Below are positions 41,907-51,427 of a stretch of 64,000 nucleotides of DNA, one piece after another (position 1 is the stretch's first letter; each line of letters starts with the position of its first letter). The notes below the pieces were generated by a model, which was not told the origin of the DNA, did no database searches, and was given only the letters and a program-made list of their open reading frames with translations. The stretch covers positions 62,001 through 126,000 of the forward strand of contig JAKQDH010000202.1 in NCBI GenBank assembly GCA_029558835.1, written 5' to 3'. The stretch comes from Planctomycetota bacterium (GTDB lineage: Bacteria > Planctomycetota > Phycisphaerae > UBA1845). The position numbers and the translations under genes are program-made.

Positions 41907-42350
41907 CGAACTGTTCCCGCGAGCCGGACGGACGGCCGACGAGGTGCCGGCGCTCGCGGCATCACCATGCGTGCCGCCCGGCGCCCTGGGCCTGTCTTAA
42001 CAGCCCCTGTCCCTATCGGATATATCGGGCAAGGCGCAGACGCACTATACAAACTCCGCCTCCTGCCGCCGGCCCCCACCGAAACGCCGCGCCCGGTCGG
42101 CTCACGCCCGATAAACCCCCCGCCGCTGCCATCGAGCTGTCGTTATCGAGCCGTGGGCTTGCCCCCTCGACGCCGAGCGTCAGGGGCAGCCCGCACGGCG
42201 CTGCCATACCCGAACGGGCGGGCGACCGCGCACGCTCGTTCGGGCGTCAGTTGAAGGAGTAGCGTCGGCCCCCTGCGGCCGACGTAGAACGCCCCTGACG
42301 CACGGATTGTCGAGGATACCAGTCCTGACGAGGCGTTCTTCGACACGCTG
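41907..42350. other. Intergenic region with palindromic repeats between fapA and mutS2
   Basis: 444 bases. 42130-42310 is dense in REP-like inverted repeats: GAGCCGTGGGCTTGCC with its counterpart, and the stem at 42263-42284. The remainder shows no gene. Confidence 0.5.
42263..42284. repeat. REP-like hairpin downstream of mutS2
   Basis: A perfect 8-bp stem, CGTCGGCC with GGCCGACG, and a 6-base loop, about 70 bases after the mutS2 stop. Possibly a transcript end. Confidence 0.5.
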
Positions 42351-44264
42351 CTAGGCGTCCCCCCCGGGTGTCTGCAGGTCGCGCAATGGCACTTCCACGT
42401 CGAGGGTCCCGGTGAACACCAGAGCAGTCTGCCGCTGCAACTGCATTCTCACCACGCGCGCGGGGCAGCGCATTGACTTGAGGTATACCGAGTCCCCCGG
42501 CGCCAGATCGTGGATCCACTTCGTCCAGCGGGCGAACTCCGCCTTAGCGCGCTCGAGGTCCTCGCGCTCCTGCTCCGCCTCGACGCTCCGCCGCTCCGCC
42601 GCCACTTCGGCGTCCCGCGCCGCCCGCCGGGCCGCCTCCGCCCGCCGGCGCGACTCGAGCGTCCCGTCGATCGCCTCCTGCAGCATGCGGTGACGCCCCG
42701 CCAGGTGGGTCCGGGCCCTCCCCACCAGACGTGCCGCCATCCCCAGACGCTCCGCAATCACCAGAGCGTTGCTGTTGCCCGGCTCCCCCAGACGCAGATG
42801 GTACGTCGGCTGCAGCGACTCCACGTCGAACTCCACCGCCCCGTTGTCCACACGGGGCAGCGTGAACGCCAGCGCTTTCAACTCCGACAGGTGCGTCGTC
42901 ACGACCGCCTTCGCCTTCAGCCTCAGCAACTCCTCCACGACGGCGCTGCCGATGGCCGCACCCTCGTCGGGGTCCGTACCCGCCCCGAGTTCGTCGATGA
43001 GCACCAGGCTGCGCGGGGACGCGTGCTTCAGCATGTGCAGCACGTTCGAGAGGTGCGAGCTGAACGTACTGAGCGACTGCTGCAAGCTCTGCTCATCCCC
43101 CACGTCCACGAAGACGTGCCGATACACGGGCACGCGCGACCCCGCCCCCGCCGGGATCGGAATGCCCGCCTGGGCCATCAGCGCGAGCAACCCGATCGTC
43201 TTGATCGCCACCGTCTTCCCACCGGTGTTCGGGCCCGTCACCACCAGGATGTCGAAATCCTCGCCCAGCCGCACGTCGATGGGAACCACTTTCCGCGCCG
43301 GCCCAGCGGCCTCCGCCTGCTCGTCGAACAGCTCCAGCAGCACCGGGTGCCGTGCCTCATAGAGTCGCAGCACGCCTTCCTCGTCAATCTCCGAACACAC
43401 GCACCGCCGCTTCTTCGCGTACCGACACTTGCCGGCCACCAGGTCCAGCACCGCCAGCGCCCGCAGTGCGTCCAGGATCTCCGGTGCCCGCCCCTGGAGC
43501 CGCTGGGTCAGCTCCCGCAGGATACGGGTAATCTCCTTCTGCTCCGCCTCCCGAAGCTGCACGACGGTGTTGTTCAGCTCCACCGATTCCGCCGGCTCGA
43601 CAAACAGCGTCGCCCCCGAATCCGACACTCGGTGCACGATGCCGGGAATCCGCCCGCGGTACTCCGCCTTCAGCGGCAGCACCGTCCGGTCCTCATGGAA
43701 GGTCGCGCCCGCGTACTGGAGCAGCTTCGTGTAGCTGCTCCGACCGAGGATGCGATCGAACACCACGCGAATCTGCGCCCGGGCCCGCGTGATCGCCTGC
43801 CGCACCGACATCAGCTTCACGCTCGCCGAGTCCCGCACCTTGCCCCGCGGGTCGATCGACTCGTTAATCCCCGCCGCCAGTTCGGCGAAGTCGCCGATCC
43901 GCTCCCCCAGACGCGCCAGCGACGGGGCCTTCTCGCCCACCAACGCCAGCCAGGCCCGCACGTTGGCCGTGGCGTCCAGCGTCTCCGCCACTCTGGCCAG
44001 CGTCTCCGCCTCCAGCGGCTGGGGCTTACCCGTGGCCCGGATGTCGGCCCGGACGTCGTACACCCCCCCCATCGGCGGCAACCCGTAGTCTTCCGCCACC
44101 GCGAGCAGCTCCCGAACCTGGTCCAGCCATTCGCGCACCCGGGCGACCTTCGTGGACGGCTCCAGCGTCTCCGCCAGCCGCTTGCCCAGCGCCGACGCGC
44201 AGTGCCCCGCCAGCGCCTCCCGGACCCGCGCAAACTCCAGCTTGGCAAAGACCCCGTCTTCCAC
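42351..44264 (-). CDS. MutS2-family ATPase lacking the C-terminal Smr domain
   Basis: 637 residues; typical MutS2 proteins have about 780. The core and clamp domains are visible (NESIDPRGKVRDSASVKLMS, ATFHEDRTVLPLKAEYRGRI, HRVSDSGATLFVEPAESVEL), then the ATPase: Walker A GPNTGGKTVAIKT, QSLQQSLSTFSSHLSNVLHM, Walker B SLVLIDELGAGTDPDEGAAI. A coiled coil (EAARRAARDAEVAAERRSVE) and a small KOW-like end (APGDSVYLKSMRCPARVVRM) follow. The stop comes there, so the Smr nuclease domain is absent. MutS2 suppresses recombination and splits collided ribosomes; without Smr the nuclease function would be lost or supplied elsewhere. Confidence 0.9.
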   Translation of the reverse strand: MEDGVFAKLEFARVREALAGHCASALGKRLAETLEPSTKVARVREWLDQVRELLAVAEDYGLPPMGGVYDVRADIRATGKPQPLEAETLARVAETLDATANVRAWLALVGEKAPSLARLGERIGDFAELAAGINESIDPRGKVRDSASVKLMSVRQAITRARAQIRVVFDRILGRSSYTKLLQYAGATFHEDRTVLPLKAEYRGRIPGIVHRVSDSGATLFVEPAESVELNNTVVQLREAEQKEITRILRELTQRLQGRAPEILDALRALAVLDLVAGKCRYAKKRRCVCSEIDEEGVLRLYEARHPVLLELFDEQAEAAGPARKVVPIDVRLGEDFDILVVTGPNTGGKTVAIKTIGLLALMAQAGIPIPAGAGSRVPVYRHVFVDVGDEQSLQQSLSTFSSHLSNVLHMLKHASPRSLVLIDELGAGTDPDEGAAIGSAVVEELLRLKAKAVVTTHLSELKALAFTLPRVDNGAVEFDVESLQPTYHLRLGEPGNSNALVIAERLGMAARLVGRARTHLAGRHRMLQEAIDGTLESRRRAEAARRAARDAEVAAERRSVEAEQEREDLERAKAEFARWTKWIHDLAPGDSVYLKSMRCPARVVRMQLQRQTALVFTGTLDVEVPLRDLQTPGGDA

Positions 44265-44332
44265 TGCGGACCCTCGCGGTCACCCCGCCGACCAACAGCC
44301 GGTCGCCATTCCCGATTCGCCTCGGACTACCC

Positions 44333-44360
44333 TTGCCGCGGGCCTATGATATAGCATAAT
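44333..44360 (+). promoter_or_regulatory. Possible promoter of the HtrA-like protease gene
   Basis: TTGCCG (44333-44338), 16-base spacer, CATAAT (44355-44360), 76 bases before the ATG at 44436. The segment is markedly AT-rich for this genome. Confidence 0.4.
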
Positions 44361-44435
44361 TCCTCTGTCCGCCTCGGCCGGCGGCTCCCGAACCGGGACC
44401 CGTGTCGGCGCTCTGAAACACGCGGGGGACGTCTG

Positions 44436-45650
44436 ATGAACCACGCCGCGCGGGGTGTGCGGTTCGACGATCACCGGCAACACCGCTGGTCGCTGCCGCT
44501 GGTCTGGGCAATCGGCTTACCACTGGTCAGTGCACAACCGCCCCAAACTGAGTCGTACGACATCGGCAACCTGCGCGCCCTGGAGAGCGCCTTCGTCCGC
44601 CTCGCCGAGCAGGTGCGCCCCAGCGTCGTTGCCGTCCGCACCTATACGCTGCCGACCGGTGCCAAACCCGATTCCTTGACTCTGCTCACCCGTGTGCTCA
44701 GCGACGGCAGCGGGTTCATCATCAGCCCGGACGGCCTCATCCTCACCAATCGCCACGTCCTGGAGGACGCTGACCACGTTGTCGTGGTGCTGGCCACGGG
44801 TCGGGAGTATCCGGCAACGTTGCGCCAGGCCGACATCCGCAGTGATCTGGCCGTTCTGCGCATCGATGCCGAACATCTGCCGGCCGTGCGCTGGGGCTCG
44901 GCCGAGCGGGTCAAGGTCAACCAATGGGCGTTCGCCTTTGGCAACCCTTTCGGCCTCGCCGCCAACGACGGCAAAGCTTCCGTCACGTTCGGCGTGGTCA
45001 GCGCCGTCGGTCGCAAGCTCACCGACCGGCTGGCCGCCCACCGCGGCCTCGAGTACTACGACAACCTCATCGAGACTTCCGCCGCCATTAACCCCGGCAC
45101 GAGCGGCGGGCCGCTCCTCAACCTCGACGGCGAGGTCATCGGCATCACGACCGCCATCGAAAGCGCCAACGGCGTCAACCAGGGCGTCGGCTTCGCCATC
45201 CCCATCGACGCCTATACGCGGCAGATCATCGACACCCTCAGCGCCGGCAAACCGATGCGTTACGGCTACCTCGGCGTGGCCGTCTCCGACAACGCCGTCC
45301 CGGAGTCCCCGATGGTCGCCCGGCTCCACGCTGCCCGGGGGGCACGCATTCGACGCGTGGACGAGGGCACCCCGGCCGCCGCCGCCGACCTCCGCCGCAA
45401 CGACGTCGTCCTCGAGTTCAACGGTACCCCCGTCGAGAACGGCGACCACCTCGTCCGCCTCGTCAGCCTCACGCCCGTCGGCACCACCGTTGCCCTGCTC
45501 GTTCAGCGCGACGGTCAACGCCTCCCGATGACGGTGACCGTCGGCGACCGCTTCGCACTGCTGGGCTACGAGACAACCAGGCAGGAGGGGCAGAGTCCCT
45601 CGCTCCCCACCGCCCCCGGCATCCGCTGTGGGGACGAGCGGACCCCGTAA
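44436..45650 (+). CDS. HtrA/DegP-like secreted serine protease with one PDZ domain
   Basis: 404 residues. The first 33 residues look like a signal peptide (LPLVWAIGLPLVSA). The trypsin-like domain has the triad His107 (ILTNRHVLE), Asp137 (IRSDLAVL) and Ser223 in NPGTSGGPLLN, where Thr222 replaces the usual Asn of GNSGG. A single PDZ domain follows (GYLGVAVSDNAVPESP ... AAADLRRNDVVLEFNGTPVE). The C-terminus is a short low-complexity tail. Such proteases degrade or check misfolded envelope proteins. It stands alone with its own possible promoter. Confidence 0.92.
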   Translation: MNHAARGVRFDDHRQHRWSLPLVWAIGLPLVSAQPPQTESYDIGNLRALESAFVRLAEQVRPSVVAVRTYTLPTGAKPDSLTLLTRVLSDGSGFIISPDGLILTNRHVLEDADHVVVVLATGREYPATLRQADIRSDLAVLRIDAEHLPAVRWGSAERVKVNQWAFAFGNPFGLAANDGKASVTFGVVSAVGRKLTDRLAAHRGLEYYDNLIETSAAINPGTSGGPLLNLDGEVIGITTAIESANGVNQGVGFAIPIDAYTRQIIDTLSAGKPMRYGYLGVAVSDNAVPESPMVARLHAARGARIRRVDEGTPAAAADLRRNDVVLEFNGTPVENGDHLVRLVSLTPVGTTVALLVQRDGQRLPMTVTVGDRFALLGYETTRQEGQSPSLPTAPGIRCGDERTP

Positions 45651-45670
45651 CCTGTCGACGCGCTTCCTCA

Positions 45671-45754
45671 TGCGGTTGAGAGGATTCGAACCTCCACGCC
45701 CTTTCGGGCACCAGATCCTAAGTCTGGCGCGTCTGCCAGTTCCGCCACAACCGC
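45671..45754 (-). tRNA. tRNA-Leu, anticodon TAG
   Basis: 84 bases. The acceptor stem is GCGGTTG with CAACCGC and the discriminator is A. The anticodon stem CCAGA/TCTGG encloses loop CTTAGGA with anticodon TAG. A long variable arm (TGCCCGAAAGGGCGT) and the T-loop TTCGAAT complete a class II leucine tRNA. CCA is not encoded. Confidence 0.95.
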
Positions 45755-45800
45755 CCTATCGCGGCGCTACGCACGCGCTGCAAACAACGCCACGCTCGCA

Positions 45801-45835
45801 CCCCCCTCCCCCCAAGGGGAGAGGGTGGGGTGAGG
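45801..45835. repeat. Palindromic repeat (family A) near tRNA-Leu
   Basis: CCCCCCTCCCCCCAAGGGGA with the GGGTGGGGTGAGG tail, 47 bases from the tRNA, in the gap before chorismate synthase. Confidence 0.7.
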
Positions 45836-45903
45836 CAGAATCTTGGGCCGCGCAACACCCCCCGGAGTTGTCCCGGCCGGCTGCCGAAGTCGCCTGCCCA
45901 GCC

Positions 45904-47073
45904 CTACTTCGCCGCCTCCCCACCCAGATTCCTGGCCGCCTCCACATACCGATCATATGCCCCCCCTACCTCGCCCAGCGTGTCAGAGCCAAGCTTCGCC
46001 AGGAAGGCCCGCGCCATCTCAAACGCCACCACGTTCTGACACACCACGCTGGCCGCCGGCACCGCGCAGATGTCGCTACGCTCGTAATCCGACCGTTCCG
46101 CTTGCCTGGTCACCAGATTCACGCTGTCCAGACCGCGCAGCAGCGTGCTGATCGGCTTCATAGCCGCCCGCACCACCACCGGCATGCCGTTGGTCATGCC
46201 GCCCTCCAGCCCGCCGGCGCGGTTCGACCGCCGTACGAAGCCGAAGTTCGCCGTCCCGCGTTGCCCCGCGTCGTAGTCAATCTCGTCGTGCACGGCGCTG
46301 CCCGGCAGCCGCGCGCAGCCGAAGCCCAGCCCGATCTCGACCCCCTTGATGGCCTGCACCGATCCCACGGCCTGCATCAGCCGGCCGTCCAGCTTGTCCT
46401 GCCACCGGGCGCAACTCCCCAGCCCCGGTGGTTGACCCCACACCACAACCTCGACCACGCCCCCCAACGTATCCTTATTCTTCGTCGCCTGCCGGATTGC
46501 CTCCACCATCCGCCCGGCCGCCACCGCATCCGGGCAATACACGTCGTTACCGTCACGCAGAGCCCGCAGCTCCCCGGGCCGCGCTCCGTCAGGGATCGAC
46601 GCCTCTACCGCCCCGATCTGCCGCACATACCCGACTGCCTCGATCCCAAACCCGCGCAGCAGGCACGTCGCCAGCGCCCCGGCCAACACCCGCGCGGCCG
46701 TCTCCCGCGCCGACGCCCGTTCGAGCGTGTTGCGGCAATCCACCGTCAGCCATTTCAGACTCCCCGCCAGATCGGCATGTCCGGGTCGAGGTCGGTGAAT
46801 CGGTGGTGCCGTCTCCAGCCGGTGGTCGCGGTTCGCAATGCTCAGCACAATCGGCCCGCCGGTTGTCAGCCCGTGCCGCACGCCGGCGCGCACCTCCGCC
46901 GCGTCGGTCTCGATGCGCATTCTGCCGGACCGCCCGTAGCCCCCCTGCCGGCGCGCCAGCTCGGCGTTGATGAAGGCTACGTCTACCTCCACGCCGGCCG
47001 GCATACCCTCCACGAGGACCGTCAGGGCCGGCCCGTGCGACTCACCCGCCGTGCGATAGTCCAATTCCGACAT
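45904..47073 (-). CDS. aroC: Chorismate synthase
   Basis: 389 residues from the ATG at 47073; the open frame extends 11 codons upstream without similarity. It converts 5-enolpyruvylshikimate 3-phosphate to chorismate using reduced FMN, the last shared step in aromatic synthesis. Signatures: DYRTAGESHGPALTVLVEGM, ARRQGGYGRSGRMRIETD, GVRHGLTTGGPIVLSIANRD, HADLAGSLKW, ERASARETAARV and RSNRAGGLEGGMTNGMPVVV with MKPISTL. No frame or key-motif defects seen. DAHP synthase at 9378 is the first step of the same pathway. Confidence 0.96.
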   Translation of the reverse strand: MSELDYRTAGESHGPALTVLVEGMPAGVEVDVAFINAELARRQGGYGRSGRMRIETDAAEVRAGVRHGLTTGGPIVLSIANRDHRLETAPPIHRPRPGHADLAGSLKWLTVDCRNTLERASARETAARVLAGALATCLLRGFGIEAVGYVRQIGAVEASIPDGARPGELRALRDGNDVYCPDAVAAGRMVEAIRQATKNKDTLGGVVEVVVWGQPPGLGSCARWQDKLDGRLMQAVGSVQAIKGVEIGLGFGCARLPGSAVHDEIDYDAGQRGTANFGFVRRSNRAGGLEGGMTNGMPVVVRAAMKPISTLLRGLDSVNLVTRQAERSDYERSDICAVPAASVVCQNVVAFEMARAFLAKLGSDTLGEVGGAYDRYVEAARNLGGEAAK

Positions 47074-47327
47074 CGTATTCCACCGACCCGCCGCCTCGGC
47101 CCACACCCCACCCGGTCGCCACGGAAACCATCGAGCCCGTTTCGGCGCCGGCGATCCGAACCGCCACCGTCAGGGAGCAGCCGAATCCCACCGCCGGGAG
47201 CACGTCTTCGCACCCACCCGTTCACTCCGCGACACGCCCACATCCAGTATCGCACAAACGGACGCTGCCCTGCAACCGTCGATCGTCGCCCCTTCCCGCC
47301 CCTCCGCACGCCGGCTAGACTCACCGT

Positions 47328-47750
47328 ATGCCCGTCGAAACCCACGAACTGCAGGTCCCCACCCAGGGCAACAATCACGTGGTAGATATCACCGCGAACG
47401 TCGCCCGCTGCGTCGAGGCCGGTCGCTTCAGCGCCGGCATTGCCACGGCCTTTGTCATCGGTTCCACCGCGGGCCTGACGACCACCGAGTTCGAGCCCGG
47501 CCTGGCCACCTATGACCTGCGCGCCGCCTTCGAGACCATCGCTCCCCAGCACGGCACCTACCTGCACGAGCAGACCTGGCACGACGACAACGGCCACGCC
47601 CACGTCCGGGCGTCCCTGATGGGCCCCAGCCTGACCATCCCCTTCGTCGACAAGCGCCTCACCCTGGGCACTTGGCAACAGATCGTGCTCATCGACTTCG
47701 ACACCCGCCCGCGCACCCGCCGCGTCGTGGTGCAGTTGATCGGTGAGTAG
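47328..47750 (+). CDS. YjbQ/UPF0047-family protein
   Basis: 140 residues. ATAFVIGSTAGLTTTEFEPG, HDDNGHAHVRASLMGPSLTI and VDKRLTLGTWQQIVLIDFDT are the conserved blocks of the YjbQ family. The His-rich stretch (LHEQTWHDDNGHAH) probably binds metal. E. coli YjbQ has thiamine-phosphate synthase side activity; the true role is not known. It is divergent from aroC. Confidence 0.88.
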   Translation: MPVETHELQVPTQGNNHVVDITANVARCVEAGRFSAGIATAFVIGSTAGLTTTEFEPGLATYDLRAAFETIAPQHGTYLHEQTWHDDNGHAHVRASLMGPSLTIPFVDKRLTLGTWQQIVLIDFDTRPRTRRVVVQLIGE

Positions 47751-48026
47751 TGCCAAATCGTGGCACGTCGATGCAGTCCCCAACTCGACGGGACCCGGGC
47801 CACCCGAGTGGAATGCAGAATGATGAAGACAACATGCAGAAAGCAGCGGGCATGCGCGGCGCCCTTCTGCATCTTTCATTCCGCCGTCCGCATTCGCGCT
47901 CCGCAGGTTCCCCCAGGCGGCGCCCCCGGCGCGTCGCGGTGCTCAGCAGTCCCCCCGGGTCCAAAGAACCCGGGCCGCCCGGAGGACCTGCCTCCCGCCC
48001 GCGCATCCACGGTGATGTCGGCTTTT

Positions 48027-48458
48027 TTACGCGTCCTTGGCGAGCGCGGTCCGATAGGCCTCGGTAAGCTGCCGCGCGCGATCGTCACGATAGGAACCCG
48101 GATGCCAGCGATACCCCAGCCCATCGCCCGCCTTCCGGGGGATCAGATGCAAATGCACGTGCGGGACCTCCTGCCCCGCCACCTTGCCTTGATTGACCAG
48201 CAGGTTGAACCCGTCGGCCCCGCTCACCGCCAGCAGCGAGCGCCCCAGTTTCGGCAGCTTCCCCACAACGCTGGCCAACATCTCCGCCGACATGTCGGTC
48301 AGACGCTCGCAATGCTCACGTGGCACAATGAGGAGGTGCCCCTCAGCGAGCGGCCCGATATCCAGAAAAGCAACCAAAGACTCGTCCGCGAGCACTACCG
48401 CGGCCGGGATCTCCTCGGCCACGATCTTGCAGAAGATGCACTTCGCGTCGCGCTTCAC
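48027..48458 (-). CDS. HIT-family (HinT-like) nucleotide-binding hydrolase
   Basis: 143 residues. A CIFCKIVAEEIPAA start with a Cys pair that may bind zinc, FLDIGPLAEGHLLIVPREHC, and the catalytic triad motif EVPHVHLHLIPRKAGDGL. HinT-type proteins hydrolyse adenosine phosphoramidates. The gap of 276 bases to YjbQ holds a short inverted repeat but no gene. The last residues after the HIT motif are longer than usual. Confidence 0.9.
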   Translation of the reverse strand: MKRDAKCIFCKIVAEEIPAAVVLADESLVAFLDIGPLAEGHLLIVPREHCERLTDMSAEMLASVVGKLPKLGRSLLAVSGADGFNLLVNQGKVAGQEVPHVHLHLIPRKAGDGLGYRWHPGSYRDDRARQLTEAYRTALAKDA

Positions 48459-48654
48459 CGTCAGTTACTCGGGTACCATCACGGCTAGCCACGGAAGCCC
48501 GAAGGACGGACAGAAGCCAGGTGCCGGCACGCTGACAGAGGCCTTGGCGGCACCTGGGGCTACGGCGCCCCGTCCTGCGGCCGCCCGGCTCCGATCTCTC
48601 CCGGTCTCCGAGTGCCTCCGTGGTACCGGCTTCTACTGCCGAGACGAACGTCGA

Positions 48655-49362
48655 CTAGGTGTCCTGGGTATCGGTATGCCCCTCGGTTCCGCCTTCCGTG
48701 GTGGCCTCCTTGGCGGTCGGAGCGGCGCTCCTCACGCTCTTGCCCTTGGTCAACTTCACCGCCAGTTTGTACCGGGCATCCGCCCGGCGCTTGCGGGCCG
48801 ACCGGAGCGGCTTCGTCAGCGAGCTCGGCGCCTCTTCCTCCCCCACCAACTGCACGAGCGCCAACGGGGCATTGTCACCCACACGCCGGTCCGGGAGCCG
48901 TACGATGCGCGTGTATCCACCGGGCCGCTCCTCCAGCTTCGCGGCCACCGTCTCTACCAGCCGATGCGTCACCGATTCAGCCGTGAATGCCAGCTTCCCC
49001 TTTGGTTCACCGGTGCGATGCCGCCGGCCGCTCGGCATGCGCATCGCCTTGTTGCGGGCCGCGTCCGACATCCCCCAGTAGTCCTCGCGGTGCTCCTTGG
49101 GAATGAGGCTCCGCTCGCCCAGCAGCTTATGAATCTGGCGTCGGGCGCGTAGGCTGCCGGCCGAGTCCTGCCGGGCCGCGGCCTTCCGTACGCGTACCGC
49201 CAGCGTCAGCAGTTTCTCCACGAAGGGACGCAGGTTCTTGGCCTTTGGCAACGTCGTCCGCACCTGACCATGTTCAATCAGGCTCTGCGCCAGGTTCCGC
49301 TGCAGGGCCAGCCGATGCTCCGACGTCCGGTTCAGCTTGCGTTGATGTATACGATGTCTCAT
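48655..49362 (-). CDS. rplQ: 50S ribosomal protein bL17, with insertion and C-terminal extension
   Basis: 235 residues, against about 120 in most bacteria. The start MRHRIHQRKLNRTSEHRLAL and LAQSLIEHGQVRTTLPKAK are typical, and GGYTRIVRLPDRRVGDNAPL closes the conserved core. Between them is an insertion of about 45 residues (about 85-130, SLIPKEHREDYWGMSDAARN and RMPSGRRHRTGEPKG), and after it an extension of about 60 residues rich in Lys, Ala and Thr. Last gene of the ribosomal operon. Confidence 0.93.
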   Translation of the reverse strand: MRHRIHQRKLNRTSEHRLALQRNLAQSLIEHGQVRTTLPKAKNLRPFVEKLLTLAVRVRKAAARQDSAGSLRARRQIHKLLGERSLIPKEHREDYWGMSDAARNKAMRMPSGRRHRTGEPKGKLAFTAESVTHRLVETVAAKLEERPGGYTRIVRLPDRRVGDNAPLALVQLVGEEEAPSSLTKPLRSARKRRADARYKLAVKLTKGKSVRSAAPTAKEATTEGGTEGHTDTQDT

Positions 49363-49499
49363 GGCTCGTCACTTCCCGCCCGCCAGACTCATTACCCTCC
49401 GCGCTGCCGCGGGTTGTCTACCGCGGGAGGTACGCGCCTCTGACTTCCACCGCCCGCTGCCCGGCGGGGAACCCCCGCCTCCACCCGGACGTCCTTCTG

Positions 49500-50639
49500 T
49501 CAATCGGGCATGGTGTACGCTTCGGTCTGCGGCACCGCTTGCGCCGCGCCTCCGTCACCGACCTCGCTCCCCTGCACCTCCGGGGGGGGCTCCGCCCCGA
49601 AGGTTGAAGGCCGCACAGGCTCGTACTCCAGCGGCCCGCTGCCCGCCGCGACCGTCGCCGGCAGCTTCATGTTCAGATGCAGACCCACCTCCGACAGCTT
49701 CCTCTGCACCTCATGCAGCGACGTCTTGCCGAAACTCCGGAAGCGTAGCAGGTCGGCCTCACCCAGAACCACCAGCTCCCGCACGGTGCGAATCTGCGCC
49801 GCCTCCAGACAGTTGCTCGCCCGTACCGATAACCCCAGCACGCTTACCGACTTGCTCAGCAACTCCTCCGTCGCCGGGTCGAGGTTCTCCCCCGCAGCCA
49901 CCTTCGGCCGCACCGGGACCACCGTCTCTTTGCCCATCTCCTCGTACATGACGATCGGATTCAGGTGCTTCCGCAGGATCGTTCCCGCCTCCACCAGCGC
50001 GTCCTCCGGACGCACCGAACCCTTCGTCCAGATCTCCAGGATCAGCCGGTCATAGTTGGTCCGCTGCCCGACGCGCATGTCTTCCGTCTTGTACCTGACC
50101 CGCACGATGGGCGTGAACACCGAATCCACGGGGATCACCCCGAGTTCCTGCTCCGGGGTCCGGTTCTCAGCGGCCGGCACGTATCCCCGCCCAGGACGCA
50201 CCATCATGTCCATCCGAAACGGCACCGCCGCCGTCAAGGTCGCCAGATGGTGCTCCGGGTTGATGATCTCGATGGCCGGGTCCGCCACGATGTCTGCCGC
50301 CCGCACCTCCCCAGGCGCGTTCCGCTCCACCCGCATGGTCTTCGGCTCATCCCCGGCCAGCTTCAGCACGATCCCCTTCACGTTCAGTACGATGTCGGTC
50401 ACGTCCTCCAACACACCATCGATCGTCGCAAACTCATGGGCTACGCCTGCGATCTTCACCGTCGAAACCGCCGCTCCCTCCAGGCTGGACAGCAGCACGC
50501 GCCGCAAGGCGTTGCCGATCGTGGTGCCGAACCCCTGCTCGAACGGTTCGATGAAGAACCGCCCATAATACGGCGTGCTGCATGCTGCATCGCAGATGAC
50601 CCGGCTCGGCAACTCCAGCCCCCGCCACCTGATGTGCAT
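49500..50639 (-). CDS. rpoA: RNA polymerase alpha subunit
   Basis: 379 residues from the ATG at 50639, chosen because GGAGGT stands upstream. The N-terminal domain has FEQGFGTTIGNALRRVLLSS, GVLEDVTDIVLNVKGI and YDRLILEIWTKGSVRPEDAL. The C-terminal domain contacts DNA and activators (LSVRASNCLEAAQIRTVREL, FGKTSLHEVQRKLSEVGLHL). The tail is longer and acidic (EPPPEVQGSEVGDGGAA). It lies between S4 and L17, the usual place. Confidence 0.97.
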   Translation of the reverse strand: MHIRWRGLELPSRVICDAACSTPYYGRFFIEPFEQGFGTTIGNALRRVLLSSLEGAAVSTVKIAGVAHEFATIDGVLEDVTDIVLNVKGIVLKLAGDEPKTMRVERNAPGEVRAADIVADPAIEIINPEHHLATLTAAVPFRMDMMVRPGRGYVPAAENRTPEQELGVIPVDSVFTPIVRVRYKTEDMRVGQRTNYDRLILEIWTKGSVRPEDALVEAGTILRKHLNPIVMYEEMGKETVVPVRPKVAAGENLDPATEELLSKSVSVLGLSVRASNCLEAAQIRTVRELVVLGEADLLRFRSFGKTSLHEVQRKLSEVGLHLNMKLPATVAAGSGPLEYEPVRPSTFGAEPPPEVQGSEVGDGGAAQAVPQTEAYTMPD

Positions 50640-50723
50640 CACGATGACCTCCACTCGGGTGTTCGTTACCGGCAGGCACCCGTGCCCCGGACGGGTGACG
50701 CTGCGAACCGTAACCGGCGACCG

Positions 50724-51353
50724 CTACCGACTGCAGAACTCGATGATCAGGTGCTCTTCCACCGGGATCTGCACGTCATCCCGTCCCGGCAGCGCCACCA
50801 CCACGCCCTCGAGCTTCTGCGGGTCCAGTTGCAGCCAGGCCTGCACGGGCGGAGGCCCTTCCCCTAGCGCCGCGCGCACCAGCTTCTCGCTCCGCCCCGC
50901 GGGTTTCACAGTGACCCGATCGCCGGGACGCACAAGATACCCGGGCCGGTCCACCCGCCGCCCGTTCACGTAGATGTGCCCGTGGGTGACAACCTGACGC
51001 GCGGACGGATGCGAGGCGGCGAATCCCAGCTTGTACACCGCGTTGTCCAGCCGCCGCTCCAGCAGCCGCAGCAACGCCTCTCCCGTGTTGCCTTTCTCCC
51101 GCTCCGCCGCCTGCACGTACACCAGGAACTGCCGCTCCAGCACGCCGTAGTACCGCTTGACTTTCTGCTTCTCGCGCAAGCGCTTCAGGAACTCGCCCTC
51201 CTTGCGCCGCCGCCAGGCGTGCATACCCGGCGGTTGCGCCCGCCACTGTCGCTCCATCGCGCAGCGCGCCGTCTCGCAGCGCGACGCCTTCAGCATCAAC
51301 TTCACGCCTTCACGCCGGCAAAGGCGGCACACCGGTCCCGTGTTTCGTGCCAT
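50724..51353 (-). CDS. rpsD: 30S ribosomal protein uS4, zinc-binding (C+) form
   Basis: 209 residues. The Cys motif CRLCRREG ... CETARC identifies the zinc-binding form. RQFLVYVQAAEREKGNTGEA and the S4 RNA-binding domain RQVVTHGHIYVNGRRVDRPG are intact. Binds 16S rRNA and may also regulate the alpha operon. Confidence 0.97.
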   Translation of the reverse strand: MARNTGPVCRLCRREGVKLMLKASRCETARCAMERQWRAQPPGMHAWRRRKEGEFLKRLREKQKVKRYYGVLERQFLVYVQAAEREKGNTGEALLRLLERRLDNAVYKLGFAASHPSARQVVTHGHIYVNGRRVDRPGYLVRPGDRVTVKPAGRSEKLVRAALGEGPPPVQAWLQLDPQKLEGVVVALPGRDDVQIPVEEHLIIEFCSR

Positions 51354-51427
51354 GCTCTCGCGCCCGCCTCAAAAACGACTCCAACCCCGGCCCCGGAGGC
51401 CCACCGCTCCTGTGCCGATCAACCCCG

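Noticed and set aside
47751..48026. A small gene between YjbQ and the HIT gene
   Set aside because: Only short frames with no ribosome-binding site occur, and the sequence has ATGCAG and CTGCAT inverted stretches typical of intergenic repeats.
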